Positions 53,187-63,745 of a stretch of DNA of 64,000 nucleotides are shown piece by piece. The stretch spans positions 7,998,001 to 8,062,000 of the forward strand of contig BSYQ01000002.1 of the NCBI GenBank assembly GCA_030272585.1. The letters run 5' to 3'. The position numbers were made by a program, and so were the translations under genes. Source of the DNA: Bryopsis sp. KO-2023 (lineage: Eukaryota; Chlorophyta; Ulvophyceae; Bryopsidales; Bryopsidaceae). Numbering within the stretch: the first letter of the stretch is position 1; each line of letters begins with the position of its first letter. The notes beneath the pieces are model-generated. The model was not told the origin of the DNA. It made no database searches and was given only the letters and a program-made list of their open reading frames with translations.

Positions 53187-54456
53187 TTTCATATTTCTTG
53201 TCCACAATAGATCGAAGACCAAAACCTAGCTAGATGGGCAGCGCTAACATTACCTGCAACAAACGTCGTTCTGTTCGAGTCGTAGCAGAAAAGGAATCGA
53301 ATCAAGGGTAAGAACCGCATTGGTTAGTTATCACAAGAAAACAAGTTAACAGCAGTGGAGTAGCTGAGCAGCGCTTAAACTTGGACAAGCGCTTCCAACT
53401 GGTTTCGCGTAACGAGCACGTATGACGCAGCTGGTGAAGTCCTTCACGGACTTCACGGCAGCGTACCAAGGGGGCACTCTGCACGGAACCAGCAGCAGAA
53501 GCGTCGATGCCACCAGGGCTCAGGTCACCCGTACAATATCGTACGATTCGCAGGACGGACTGCTGGTATGAATGTCATTCCGCTGCGCAAAAATGGAGTC
53601 TGAGGGGCCGAGAGTTGTGGAGATCTCTTTTTCCCCTCGATTTGGAATCGGATGGTAGCGATACTTTGTAGTCCTATAGCGATCCAGAACGTGTACTAAC
53701 CAACACATATTGCAACACATGCCACAGTCGCATTCCTGCAACAAGTACGCAACTCGCTTGGAAGTTCTTCAAGACAAGAGGGTACCGGAACTGTGTAAGA
53801 AAGAATGAATGACGAACTGGGCTGTTTATTCATTGTCTCGTTTTATTGAGACACTGGGGAACATTGCTGTCCCCCAGTAAGTGAGTGAATAATTACATCG
53901 TTGCGCCAGACGCCTCCGTCGCAACATATGCCAAGTTTTATGCAACAAACCATGAAAAAACACCCCATGTTAGGAATGTGCGAAACCCATGTGAAAATAG
54001 AAAAAAACGTACCCAGCAGAAGCCTATCTGCTCTTAACTGGTGTATACCCCCCCCTTCCCCCCCCCCTCTCCCCATGCGCACGTTTTGTTTTTTCCTGTG
54101 TCCCCTCCCAAATGGGAAAAAAGAGAAATCTATGTGCAGGAAAGAGCGAAAACGAACACCGCCCTCTTTATACATTTATGGGTGTGAGTTTACCTCCACA
54201 GAAAAAATAAAAAGCTAAAATCCAAGAGAAAAAAAAAAAGGGAACTGAAAAAAAAAGCTGATTTGTGAACCACACGGATCAACCCTTCTTCTCTCTTTCT
54301 GTGTCTCTAGTAGGGACTCCCTACATGACTTATTTCAACGAATGCCTTGAAGCGAGCGACAAAAACCAAAGCAGATGCGTGAGCAAGCTCAATTCGGCAG
54401 CCCAAGCTTCCCCTAAAAAACCGCCTTTTTTGTTTTGGGGGATATTCTGTTTCTGC
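53187..54456. other. Intergenic stretch, no confident gene
   Basis: Apart from C-rich runs near 54048 and short frames I see nothing. The right part may include intron or 3' sequence of the ZIP gene that ends at 54457. Confidence 0.35.
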
Positions 54457-54735
54457 CTAAGCAGTGAACATCAGCAGACTGGCCGCCATCACCGCCATAC
54501 CAACGAAGAAAGACTTCGTGACATACTTGTCTACCGAGTCGAAACGAAGGGCTGTGGGGATGAGCTGGCTCACGGCAATGTACACCATCATTCCCGCCAC
54601 GACAGTGAACAGAACCGCGTACGCGACCTCCCCCATATTGGCGAGAACAACCCAGCCAAACAAACCCCCGATCGGCTCGGAAACCTCCGAACCCTCGACA
54701 AGAAGTGCTCGAGACACAAACATTAACGCCATGTG
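54457..54735 (-). CDS. Terminal exon of a ZIP-family metal transporter
   Basis: The frame reads EPIGGLFGW, then VVAGMMVYIAVSQLIPTALR, then VGMAVMAASLLMFTA and stop. EP(I/L)G(G/A)L(F/I)G and VAGMMVYI..(L/Q)LIPTA are the conserved last membrane segments of ZIP zinc/iron transporters of the ZupT type, which move Zn2+ or related metals into the cytosol. A plausible acceptor (GAGTAG) lies just upstream of 54735. The earlier segments with the metal-binding HN..EG motif were not found in the next 600 bases, so either a long intron separates them or this is a fragment. Confidence 0.55.
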   Translation of the reverse strand, partial: HMALMFVSRALLVEGSEVSEPIGGLFGWVVLANMGEVAYAVLFTVVAGMMVYIAVSQLIPTALRFDSVDKYVTKSFFVGMAVMAASLLMFTA

Positions 54736-55336
54736 CTACTCATCCCCTCTCTGAAAGGGCTTTCTCGTTTCCGTTGCCCTCACCCTGACGCACCTCCACA
54801 CTGAAGCGCTCGTTCACTGCGCTTACTTTCGGAAGCCAAGGCCTCTACGGGGAATCCTTTCAATTTTGCGATTGTGCCTTTCAAAAAGGAACGTCGTCTG
54901 GTTTGTTTTAAAAGTTTCGACCGCACCCCTTCCCCACTGCGCGACCGAGGGATCGGACGTCGACACAGCATCGTACCAAGAACTCAACGCTCAGCCGGAC
55001 CCTGTTTTTTCGTTTCACACATGGAATTTTCATACGTTGTCACACATTGTCACGCTTTTCGGAACCCGACCAGAACACACGTGGGAAAAATGGTACAGTG
55101 GATGGAAATCTGCGTCATACCTCGCAGCTACCGCGCACACGCTGCGCTCCAAGTCAAGCCTCTTTAAGCGTCAAACGCTTCTGCGCCAGGACTAACAGCT
55201 TGCCCACTTCCTGGTTATCGCATACTCTTCTCGATCGACTTCCGAGCGGCTCTTTGTTCCGCATTCGAAATCCTCGTTTCCGGCAGCACTTGTTCCTGAG
55301 CTTGCCTTCTTCATAGAAGACGGTTTACCGAGTGTG
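54736..55336. other. Intergenic or intronic, nothing recognised
   Basis: May be intron of the ZIP gene. No second ZIP segment or other gene is visible. Confidence 0.3.
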
Positions 55337-55674
55337 AGGGGGCTGCTTGAGACTGCAGGTTTGTTCTCTAGACCTCGACGTCTCGGGAGAGTCTTCGGGA
55401 CGTTCTTTGTTTTTGTTTTTGCCATCTACTGGCGCCTTGCTCGTGATATCTTTTTTCACATTTTGGGTGTCGGGGTGACCTTTTTTCTCGTTTGCTGGTG
55501 CTGGGTTACTGCACGGCTCTTTTTCCGCTTAGAAACACTTCAGCGCTCGTGAAGGTAACGAAAGCCTCGTTTGTAAGACCTTCGGTTTTTGGAGCGCAGA
55601 ATGGCTTCTACCGCAAGATATTGTCGATTGATCGATCAATCGTGTTTTTTTTTCGAATTGAAGGGGGCGCAACC
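55337..55674 (+). promoter_or_regulatory. Duplicated upstream region of F-box/WD40 gene (second copy)
   Basis: Counterpart of 1900-2225. The last 110 bases before the ATG are the best preserved, including 'ttttggagcgcagaatggcttctaccgcaagatatt' and 'gaagggggcgcaacc'. Confidence 0.55.
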
Positions 55675-56724
55675 ATGAGCGACTCTATTCCGGTCCACTG
55701 GGACTTGCCGTGGCATATCATGGTCGATATTTTTGGAAGGATTCCTGCTCTGTCGCTTGCTAGATGCTCTTGTGTCGCCACATCTTGGCGAGAAGTTACA
55801 AAAGAAAAATCGTCCTTAAAAAGGAAAATCGATTTGGAGCGTGCGTGGCTGCATGAGCCAATAGAGCCCATAATTCAAAAGGGCCAAAATGAGTTTAACA
55901 CATATTGCTGTCTCAAGATGAAGAATTTCATTGCAATGGGTGGTCACCACGGGTTTAAGGTGTTTGATTTCGATCGGGAGGACTTTATTTTTGATTGTGA
56001 GGAGATTGGCTCAGTGTCTAGTCTTTCTCTCATGGATGGGATGCTTATGACAGGGGGTACCTTTGGTGGTCTGTGTGGATGGGATATATCCACATGGAAA
56101 AAGCTTTTTTGTGTCTCAAAAATCGATTATGACATACGGTCGATTGCGGACCTCGGCGATAATGTGGCCGTTGGGGGTCATATTGATGGGGATATTCAAA
56201 TTTGGAGAAAAGGGGTGTGGGAGTTGCATAGATCCCTTCAAGGTCACAAAGATATAGTTACCGGTCTTTTGCTCCAAGCAAGCAATCTCTTGATCAGTGG
56301 GTCAGAGGATGAGACTATTCAAGTATGGAACTTAGTTAACAATGCTTGCCTTCGAGTGATTCGTGGACATGAAGGGGGAGTAGACTCTATGATTGTTTCC
56401 GATGGACTCATCTTTTGTGCAACGTGCGATGGTAATATTTGCTCGTGGGAGATCGAAAGCGGCGAATACGTGCAAACCTTTCGAGGTGTAGATATGACTT
56501 GTGTTGTCGTTAAAGAAGGTCGGATGGTCACAGGGGCTGATGATGGTACAATAAAAATATGGGATGTAACGAAGGGTGAGTGTGTGCGTAGCTTTGTTTG
56601 TCGGAACGATAGGGAGCAAGAAGAAGAGAAATGGATAGAAGGGATATGGTTTGATGATGAAAAGTTGGTGGTTGTTCGTGGTAATGAGGAGATTTGGGTG
56701 TGGGATTTTTCCATAGGGTTGTGA
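55675..56724 (+). CDS. F-box/WD40 repeat protein (copy 3)
   Basis: A 349-aa protein. The F-box is at residues about 6-48 (WDLPWHIMVDIFGRIP, then LARCSCVATSWREVTK). WD40 blades follow with GGLCGWDISTWKKL, GDIQIWRKGVWEL, SGSEDETIQVWN, GNICSWEIESGEYVQTF, TGADDGTIKIWDVTKGECVR and a final IWVWDFSIGL. It is the closest paralog of 2226-3272, and the duplication includes the upstream region. The ATG at 55675 was chosen over an earlier in-frame ATG because MSDSIPV..DLP matches the family. It is probably an SCF substrate receptor; target unknown. No intron. Confidence 0.88.
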   Translation: MSDSIPVHWDLPWHIMVDIFGRIPALSLARCSCVATSWREVTKEKSSLKRKIDLERAWLHEPIEPIIQKGQNEFNTYCCLKMKNFIAMGGHHGFKVFDFDREDFIFDCEEIGSVSSLSLMDGMLMTGGTFGGLCGWDISTWKKLFCVSKIDYDIRSIADLGDNVAVGGHIDGDIQIWRKGVWELHRSLQGHKDIVTGLLLQASNLLISGSEDETIQVWNLVNNACLRVIRGHEGGVDSMIVSDGLIFCATCDGNICSWEIESGEYVQTFRGVDMTCVVVKEGRMVTGADDGTIKIWDVTKGECVRSFVCRNDREQEEEKWIEGIWFDDEKLVVVRGNEEIWVWDFSIGL

Positions 56725-57218
56725 GCATTATTTTGCTTGATGCAGTCTTGTTAGATCGTTCATTGACTATCTGTTTTTGTTCTTGTTCCAACATCATGGA
56801 TGGTGATGACGCTCTCTCTTTTGTTATGGGTTGTAATTATTGATTGACTGATTAGGAGATGAATTTGCAAAGGGGAGAGCTCTTGTGAGATTTGCTTAAG
56901 CTTCTTATTCACCGACCAAAAGTCTCCGATCGATTTTTTTTTTGATATTTTAGATCTGTTTTATTCGGAACTCCTCCCTTGTGTGGCCTGGCTACGCTTT
57001 TCCTCCTTGATCGACTGTCGGCGACTTCAATCAATCTATCAATTCAATGATTACATGTTGCCTGATGAGCCACTCTGCACCTCTCTCTTTCGTTGTTTCG
57101 GCCTCAGGGTAACGCTTTTCTGGAGCGATCTTCCTTATCGTTTGATTCTTTTTCTTTTGATCGTGGATAGACATTGTATTGGTTTTTTGGTTTATGGATT
57201 GTGGACATAACTACGGAT

Positions 57219-57752
57219 ATGTGTAAATTAGCCCCTATCGAGACCTCAGTGTCGGCGACTTATCCATCTGGCATCTTCGCCCTAGATTTCCCTTCTGAAG
57301 CGTTTTATGACTTCTTTCGAAAGAAAATTCAAGCTCACATTTTGTTGTGTGAGACTTCAAGTCTGACCATTGGTGCTCACGAAAATTTTATAAAAATTTA
57401 TTTTTTTGATCGTGTACACGAATGGGCTGATAGCGAAAACAAGAAGCAAAGGAGGAGGCGCACCAAATATGATAGAACAAAAAAAATCGAGCGGTACTCT
57501 GGGGTAGCTATCGATGATAAACCCTGTACTTCGCTCTGGTGCATTGTCCTCCCACTGAAACAAGCGGCTAGTGATCGATGCTCGGTTCCCCGCCTGGCGC
57601 TTTGCCCAGCACTTCATCTATTCCACCACCGACTCTCCTCAGAGAAGCTGTCAGAACAGACCCACCCCTTGGAAAAGATGCACCATCAACGTTCCGAACA
57701 GGACCAAGGACAGACACTTTCGATTAACGCCCAACAGTCCCTGCTTGGGTGA
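57219..57752 (+). CDS. Unidentified ORF, 177 aa
   Basis: Starts MCKLAPIETSVSATYPSGIF and has a basic patch (ENKKQRRRRTKYDRTKK) in the middle and a His/Gln-rich C terminus. The frame extends 15 codons upstream. No domain, signal or membrane segment is recognised. It could be a real small gene or a chance frame downstream of the WD40 gene. Confidence 0.25.
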   Translation: MCKLAPIETSVSATYPSGIFALDFPSEAFYDFFRKKIQAHILLCETSSLTIGAHENFIKIYFFDRVHEWADSENKKQRRRRTKYDRTKKIERYSGVAIDDKPCTSLWCIVLPLKQAASDRCSVPRLALCPALHLFHHRLSSEKLSEQTHPLEKMHHQRSEQDQGQTLSINAQQSLLG

Positions 57753-58203
57753 TAAGCAGGCGCTACCCTGCTCGACAATATGTAGTGTGGATTTAGGTTA
57801 CGTCGTGTTCAGGCTTTGAGGCGGACTTCAAGCGCAGGCGACAAAACCAAATGTCAGTTCTGATGGCCTCCAGCACACTCTGATTAGTGGAGGCCGAAGT
57901 GCACAGAGTGGAACGTTGTTTCGGTAAAAAAATCACCGGGATCATCATGCTGAAGGGACTGGGGGCGTAAACACTGTGTTTTAAACACGTGCACAGCTGA
58001 AGCTCTGCATTAACTGCACTCGAAAAAGAAAAAAAGAAAAGAGCACCTGAGAATAAAGCACCTCAAATTGCTGTAACAGTCGAGCAGGATAGCGCCTGAT
58101 CTGTACTGTTTGGCGTGGATGGAAGGTTCCTTTGTACTTATGGGATCCTCGGAGTCAGGACTGATATCAGCTAAAAAGCTTGTCAACCGAGAATTTCTCG
58201 AGT

Positions 58204-58276
58204 GTCCACGTGGCCTAATGGAGAAGGCGTCTGCCTCCGGAGCAAAAGACTGCAGGTTCGAGTCCTGCCGTGGACG
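58204..58276 (+). tRNA. tRNA-Arg (CCG)
   Basis: A 73-nt cloverleaf: acceptor GTCCACG pairs fully with CGTGGAC, the D arm has TGGCCTAATGGAGAAGG (A box), the anticodon loop is CTCCGGA with anticodon CCG (58237-58239), the T arm is TGCAGGTTCGAGTCCTGC (B box) and the discriminator is G. It closely resembles eukaryotic tRNA-Arg. One pair of the anticodon stem is C-A (TCTGC against GCAAA), so it may be slightly impaired. No intron; CCA is not encoded. Confidence 0.88.
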
Positions 58277-59189
58277 GCATTCATGTCAACTCATGTTCAA
58301 GAAGTATTGATCAAACTTTTTTGGATGTTCTCCAACTTTGAAAAACATTAAGCAAGCAATACCTCACATAAAAAACTTGAATTGGTATGGCACTTTCCCA
58401 AAAAAATATATTCCTAAGATTCCAAGAAAAACAAGCAGAAAACATTCCCAAATCTGAACTGGAGGATTAAGCCCCATAAGCATGTCGAGGTAGAGAACGG
58501 ACTCAGAGCCACTCTTCAAATAAAATAAAGAGACTCATAAAAAGTTAAAAAAGAAGAAAAAAGAAAAAGATGCAATTATTGATCATTGATGAGAAACATG
58601 TTCATGCCTGTTTTCTGGTTTGTTTGTTTCGTTTCTTTTTCTAATGTTATTAAATATGGAGGCAGCGAATGTTGCACACAGAAAACGCGTCGTTAAAAGT
58701 CTGTCACAATGAAACTGAACTTGATGTGCCATTTTGAGAACGATGGAGCCGAAAAAAAAGTCGAGACAATTGTTAGAAAATTGTTGAATATTGTACAATG
58801 AGGCATCTGGGAGATTCCTGTTAGGAAGAAGAAACCACCAAGGAGTACAAGCAGCAAGAAATTTTGTGTATCTTTTTCTGGTGCTTTCCAAATCAAGGGA
58901 ACATCGTAAAAAGAATAGATGTCGGTTTGCTGTTATTTTAATCTCTCTTTTCATAGTATGTCTGTAGTTCTATCCACTTGTAATGTTACTTGCCCCACTA
59001 CAATGCCCCAGCGTTTTGTTTTGTTTCGACTAGAAGAATCTCCTGTGCATTGTTTTACGAAAAGGAGTAGGAATTTATTACCTTTTGATTGGGACAAATC
59101 AAAGAGGATTTGTTTTCAGGTCACTGTTTTGCCTATGGGATCAAAGCTATTTGCAATTCATTCTGTGCGCAAATTTTTTCCGGGATCCA
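58277..59189. other. Intergenic, no confident gene
   Basis: A T-run downstream of the tRNA (58313-58321) could terminate its transcription. A minus-strand frame at 58693-58896 is hydrophobic (NFLLLVLLGGFFFLTG) but has no family or clear splice sites. Confidence 0.35.
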
Positions 59190-59830
59190 ACAAAACACGC
59201 ACACACACCAAAAACAACAGCAGTTTTTTTTCCCCAACATGCATGAAAATCCCCCCCAAAAAGAAATCGAAAACAAAAACAAAAACCCCTCTGGCGGTTT
59301 CAGCACCAGCGGCTACGACCTCTCTGGCGCATGACAATTCGAGAGTGAAGGTTCGAACCCGGGACCTGGTGTCCAGGGATCCTCTAGCAGATCCCCTTGA
59401 CCAGCGGGCGAACGATGACAAGCAGCGATGTCGCACTCAAGTACCCCCCCAAAGATGATTCACCCAACCCCCAGAAACTCAAGCGGTGCGCGCGTCGAGC
59501 CCGGTCCAAACTAGCCGTCCGAATCGCTGTCCTCGTGATGCTCACGCGTGGTGACCAAAGCTACCAACGAGTCAGGTGGGGGACGACTGACACCCTTGCA
59601 CCGAGACTAAATGTCAGTTAGGAATGCGGGGCACTGGAGTTCTCACAAACAACCGATCCAAACTCTCGTCTGGGGTGTTCGCTGGAGGAAGAAAATGTCG
59701 TGAGCGCATCGCCAAAGATCAGAGGAGGGACTTTTATTGCGCAAACTAAATTACGCGCTGCAACACGGTCGCGCTTGGACGAGCCAGGTGGGGGATCAAC
59801 GTTGCTTCTTTGTGATGACTCATGGAGAGT
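59190..59830 (-). repeat. tRNA-derived SINE-like repeat, copy C, with extension
   Basis: Minus-strand copy with the tRNA-like boxes near 59350-59425 and the usual body and tail at 59215-59345. The stretch 59580-59830 continues with sequence found again in reverse at 62815-63050, so copies C and D share a longer unit than A and B. Confidence 0.6.
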
Positions 59831-59875
59831 TGACATCGAATTGAATGATTCTTCTTTTGCATAGCAGATGCCTAT

Positions 59876-60319
59876 GTGACGTCTTCAACGGCCAGCCAGG
59901 CGATCGCGCCCCAAAATGCAAAGAGCTCTATGGCAGGAGCAAGGTTCATGAATGGCGAGCCTGATCTTAAGTCCTCATTGGTATGGATGAAAGAGGGGAC
60001 GCAAAGAGTGCAGCAACAGAGAAAGCGAACGTTTTTCACGACAATCGAGGTGCCAATTGATATGAGGGCATCTGTTGCGTTTGGCAGTCTACCCAGAGAC
60101 ATCATTAATGCGGGTAGTGTGGAGGTTTACTCCAGATCTGTGACGCTGCTCCGAAACACAGGGGCTGGCTTTTGTTTGAATGCCAGAGAACAAAAAAACC
60201 AATTGGGGACGGCGCTTACCGATATGACGATTTCATTCGCTAAAAAGATTCTAAGATGGCCCAAGGACAAAGCCGAAGATGTCCTCTGCACCCGATCCAA
60301 TGCAACGCTAGAAATCTGA
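59876..60319 (+). CDS. Unidentified ORF, 147 aa (strand uncertain)
   Basis: The plus frame reads MTSSTASQAIAPQNAKSSMA and later TLLRNTGAGFCLNAREQKN. On the opposite strand the same DNA holds two frames, one hydrophobic (NLAPAIELFAFWGAIAWLAV). Neither is recognised and no splice sites decide between them. Confidence 0.22.
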   Translation: MTSSTASQAIAPQNAKSSMAGARFMNGEPDLKSSLVWMKEGTQRVQQQRKRTFFTTIEVPIDMRASVAFGSLPRDIINAGSVEVYSRSVTLLRNTGAGFCLNAREQKNQLGTALTDMTISFAKKILRWPKDKAEDVLCTRSNATLEI

Positions 60320-61026
60320 GAGAAGTCAGGGGGAAGTCCACAGGTGACGACCAGATGGATATCTGTGACTCGTTTTTGCATCAGTCCACGCTATGAGGGG
60401 TTGCTACTTCTGTTGCCAGGGTTCCAGGAAAAATGTTTCTTTTTTTGGGGAATGGGGGCATTCTCATGATGGTTTGATCATCATTTTTCTTCCGAGAAAT
60501 TCATTTATCATGAGCCTAGCAACAGGAGGGGTGGTCGAACTCCAGATCCTCAGTTTGCTATTGGTGCTTTCTGATCCACAAGAGAAACAAGGGATGAAAA
60601 AAAGATACGAGTGCAGACATGATGGCATGTTCGCAAGATGGATTTCTTTTAGAAGACATGTTTGGGGCTAGTCAAAAAAGATTTCCCCAACGGGATTCTG
60701 TGTTTAAGAATCCCTACAGGCGGTGCATCCCTTCCTTTGGATTGACTGAAGCCTGCACTAGCCACTACATTTCTCTGGAAATCTCAGCATTACATCAGCG
60801 AATATATATATACATATATAAAAAGAGTTGATCATAGAAAAATAAAACAATTGATGGCTCTTTCCAGGAAAAAACTCCAGTCGTCAAGAACATCTAAAAA
60901 AATACCAAAACTAAAATAAGCAAAAAAGTACACAACAGAGTACTGAATAAGAGAAAAAAGAACAGAAAACGTCTTTAAAGAGGGGTTGCTGAGAACAGTT
61001 GAGAGAAAAATGCGACAGTCCATGGG
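60320..61026. other. Intergenic, no confident gene
   Basis: AT-rich; an 'atatatatatacatatata' run lies near 60802. It may contain the 3' untranslated region of the minus-strand gene that follows. Confidence 0.35.
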
Positions 61027-61678
61027 CTAGGATTTCATCTCATCCTCAAAACTCACAGGAGTTGGTTGAGCACGTGGTGTCAATTCCAAATTCTGCATCA
61101 CACCGAATTATTGGAGCACTAATGGCATAAGTTCTGCATTAGCTTGTTCACACCCCAAGGGCTGTCTGAGTTTCTGATTTCTGGAACTCTAGGTTCCTAG
61201 TTACACTTCTTTGGAGAGGTTGGGATGTCAGAGACCATGCGATCGCTTCAGAGGTTTCTATGTAACAGATGGGGGCCATAAGAAGCAGTATATTGGTGAG
61301 AACACAAACCTTATCGAGGAAGGAGCCCTCTGAAGTCTTTCTTTGTTGCTTCGGGCAGAGCGGGATTCCTGAGAGCAACTTGAAGGGGGATAATAATTTA
61401 CATCAAAGCCAAGGTCTGTGAGCACCTGCAGTCGCAAGAAAAAAGAACTTAATATCCCAAATCCGACAAGATAGACAAAACAGGTATCGACCAGTTTTAT
61501 TACCTTGATGGCTGTGAGGTCCCCAATTCTGGCTGCACCAAGGCCTGCTTGATTGTTGGTGGATTTCCCCTGAAAAAAACATCAGCTGGAAAATCGGATA
61601 TCCAAAAAGAGTTAAACGTTTGATTGTCGAGGCTTCACACTTGTGAAGAATGATAAATCATACCGTGGCGGGCCCCAT
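61027..61678 (-). CDS. Spliced host gene of unknown function (partial model)
   Basis: Minus strand. Exon 1 coding part is 61678-61664 (MGPAT, then GTATGA). Exon 2 is 61569-61504 (after TTTTTTCAG, 22 codons: GKSTNNQAGLGAARIGDLTA then IK, then GTAATA). Exon 3 starts at 61425 after GACTGCAG with VLTDLGFD and may end at GTAAAT. A likely last exon is 61091-61027 (after TGTGATGCAG; NLELTPRAQPTPVSFEDEMK then Ser and stop). Exons 1-3 join in phase 0. Exons between 61400 and 61091 are unresolved. The protein family is not recognised. Confidence 0.45.
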
Positions 61679-62814
61679 TGTGAAACATAAGAAAAAAAGC
61701 TTTGAAATCAATTCAAAAATTTGACAGGCCTCTTTGTTTTGTAGGAAAACTGCTTGAGACCTTTTTCTTTTTGCTACCCCGAAAGTAAGCTAAAAACACT
61801 GTAGCTCCTTACGACTTTTGCACTCATCAGGAAAAATTAGTCCACAGGGTTGCACACCAACACAGATTCTCATTTGAATTTACCTGTACAAATCTGTCCA
61901 ACACCGGAATTCCCCCCCCGCTCCCCCAGTAGCAAATCAAAGAAGAATAGTGAAAGGTGGGAGCAAATTTTTCAAAAGCCGTCAGAAAGAGCGGTCAATC
62001 GAAGTGAGGGACATAAAATAGAGGTGTTCAAAAAAAGAAAAGAGTGCAGGGAACTCGAAACACTGACCTGGGGACAGACAGTCGACACCACAAGGGCCAG
62101 TTCCACGGGTTTCAATTTTATCAGAGGACCTCAGCCCACTTCAGAGACTTCAGTCAGAAAATCGCTTCGTTGAGAGGATTTATTCTGCGAAAATTCCACT
62201 GGGACGACTGCAGCACACACTAAAAAGGCTCTGGAGTGCAAGCAAGACCACGTACCCTCCGGAAAAGGACATCAGAGGTGTGAAAGATGTCGGGAAACGG
62301 TCTCCAGGAATCCCAAAGGATGAAGAAGGTTCGAAGTCCTTGCATCAGGCAAAAAAAAAACAAAAAGCAACGAACTGAAATTTGTTCATTAGATGTGGAG
62401 GGTACCCATTCGGTGATAAGTAATTGGACACCAACTCGTGGAGAGTCAAAGCGTGAGCATGGCCTTCGTGGCTTCCAGATTTGGAAAAACAAAAAGGCAA
62501 ATCAAGAAAATGACAAAGATACGCCTTCGGCATGTCTTTGTCGGTTTGCTCAGGGTCTCGGTATTGGAGGAGTATAAAAATTTGAATCAAGTTTAACCAG
62601 TGTTTTTTGTTGGTTTGCTTTGGATCTTATTCTCGGCAAGCCCAGGGATGGCCAGAGAGACCAACCAGGGAAAATCTGCAGACCCCCATTGGTTTTTTGA
62701 ATAAGCAAGCACTGGCTTAGGTGATATTTGAGAAGCAGATTGCAGGATTTTCTCTGCCTCTCTGAGAAAAACGGGGCGAACACCTGTGGAACCAAAACAA
62801 ATCAACACTTCATG
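61679..62814. other. Intergenic, no confident gene
   Basis: Short frames on both strands; some could be exons of unrecognised genes, but none has convincing borders on both sides. Confidence 0.35.
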
Positions 62815-63565
62815 CCAATGATCCCCCACCAGCCTCGTCCACGAGCCACCATGTTGCAGCGCGTATTTTAGTTTGCGCAATGAAACTCCCTCCTCTGATC
62901 TTTGGCGATGCGCTCACGACATTTTCTTCTTCCAGCGAACACCCCAGCCGAGAATTTGGATCGGTTGTTTGTGAGAACTCCAGTGCCCCGCATTCCTCAC
63001 TGACATTCAGTCTCGGTGCAAGGGTGTCAGTCAGTCGTCCCCCACCTGACTCTTTGGTGGCTTTGGTCACCACGCGTGAGCATCGCGAGGACAGCGATTC
63101 GGAATTCAGCTGGTTTGCACCGGGGACGTCTTCGAAGACGTCGGAGAGCCGCTCGAGTTTCTGGCGGCTGGGTGAATCATCCTTGGGGGGGTACTTGAGT
63201 GAGACATCGCTGCATGTCATCGTTCGCCCGCTGGTCAAGGGGATCTGCTAGATGATTGATTGATTGATTGATTGATTGCTAGAGGATCCTTGGCCACCAG
63301 GTCCGGGTTCGAACCTTCACTCTCGAACTGACAGGGATGATCAGATGCGCCAAGGAGGTCGTAGCCGCCGGTGCTGAAACCGCCGGCGGGGTTTTGTTTT
63401 TGTTTTCGATTTTACTTTTACTTTGTTTGGGGGGATTTTCATGCATGTTGGGGAAGGACTGCTGTTGTTTTGGTGCCCTTGTGTGTGTGCGTGTTTTCTT
63501 GGATCCTGAATGTTCATGATTCTGTTAGAAGTTGCACCAACCCACTTGGTTTCCCAACAAAAACG
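62815..63565 (+). repeat. tRNA-derived SINE-like repeat, copy D, with extension
   Basis: Plus-strand copy: the extension shared with copy C (62815-63050), the 'cctgactctttggtggct' and 'acgcgtgagcatcgcgagga' blocks, A-box-like TGGTCAAGGGG near 63233, B box GGTTCGAACC near 63306, the body and the 'ttttcatgcatgttgggga' tail, ending at 'cacttggtttcccaacaaa'. A (TGAT)n microsatellite of about seven units (63253-63279) interrupts the tRNA-like part. Confidence 0.6.
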
Positions 63566-63704
63566 AAAAACCCCACAGCCAGCCCATCGGCCCATTCCTC
63601 AAGATCAGTCAGACTGTGGGTGCAGGAACCACCCAATCACCACCCATCTACTTTTCCAAGCTGGTTGGAAAAGCTGGTTTTGGCTGCACCCAACAGTCAG
63701 CCTG

Positions 63705-63745
63705 ACTGACGTCCCTGACGTCCCTGACGTCCCTGACGTCCCTTT
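63705..63745 (+). repeat. GACGTCCCT short tandem repeat
   Basis: Four 9-bp units in a row, directly left of the family C copy. Confidence 0.85.
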
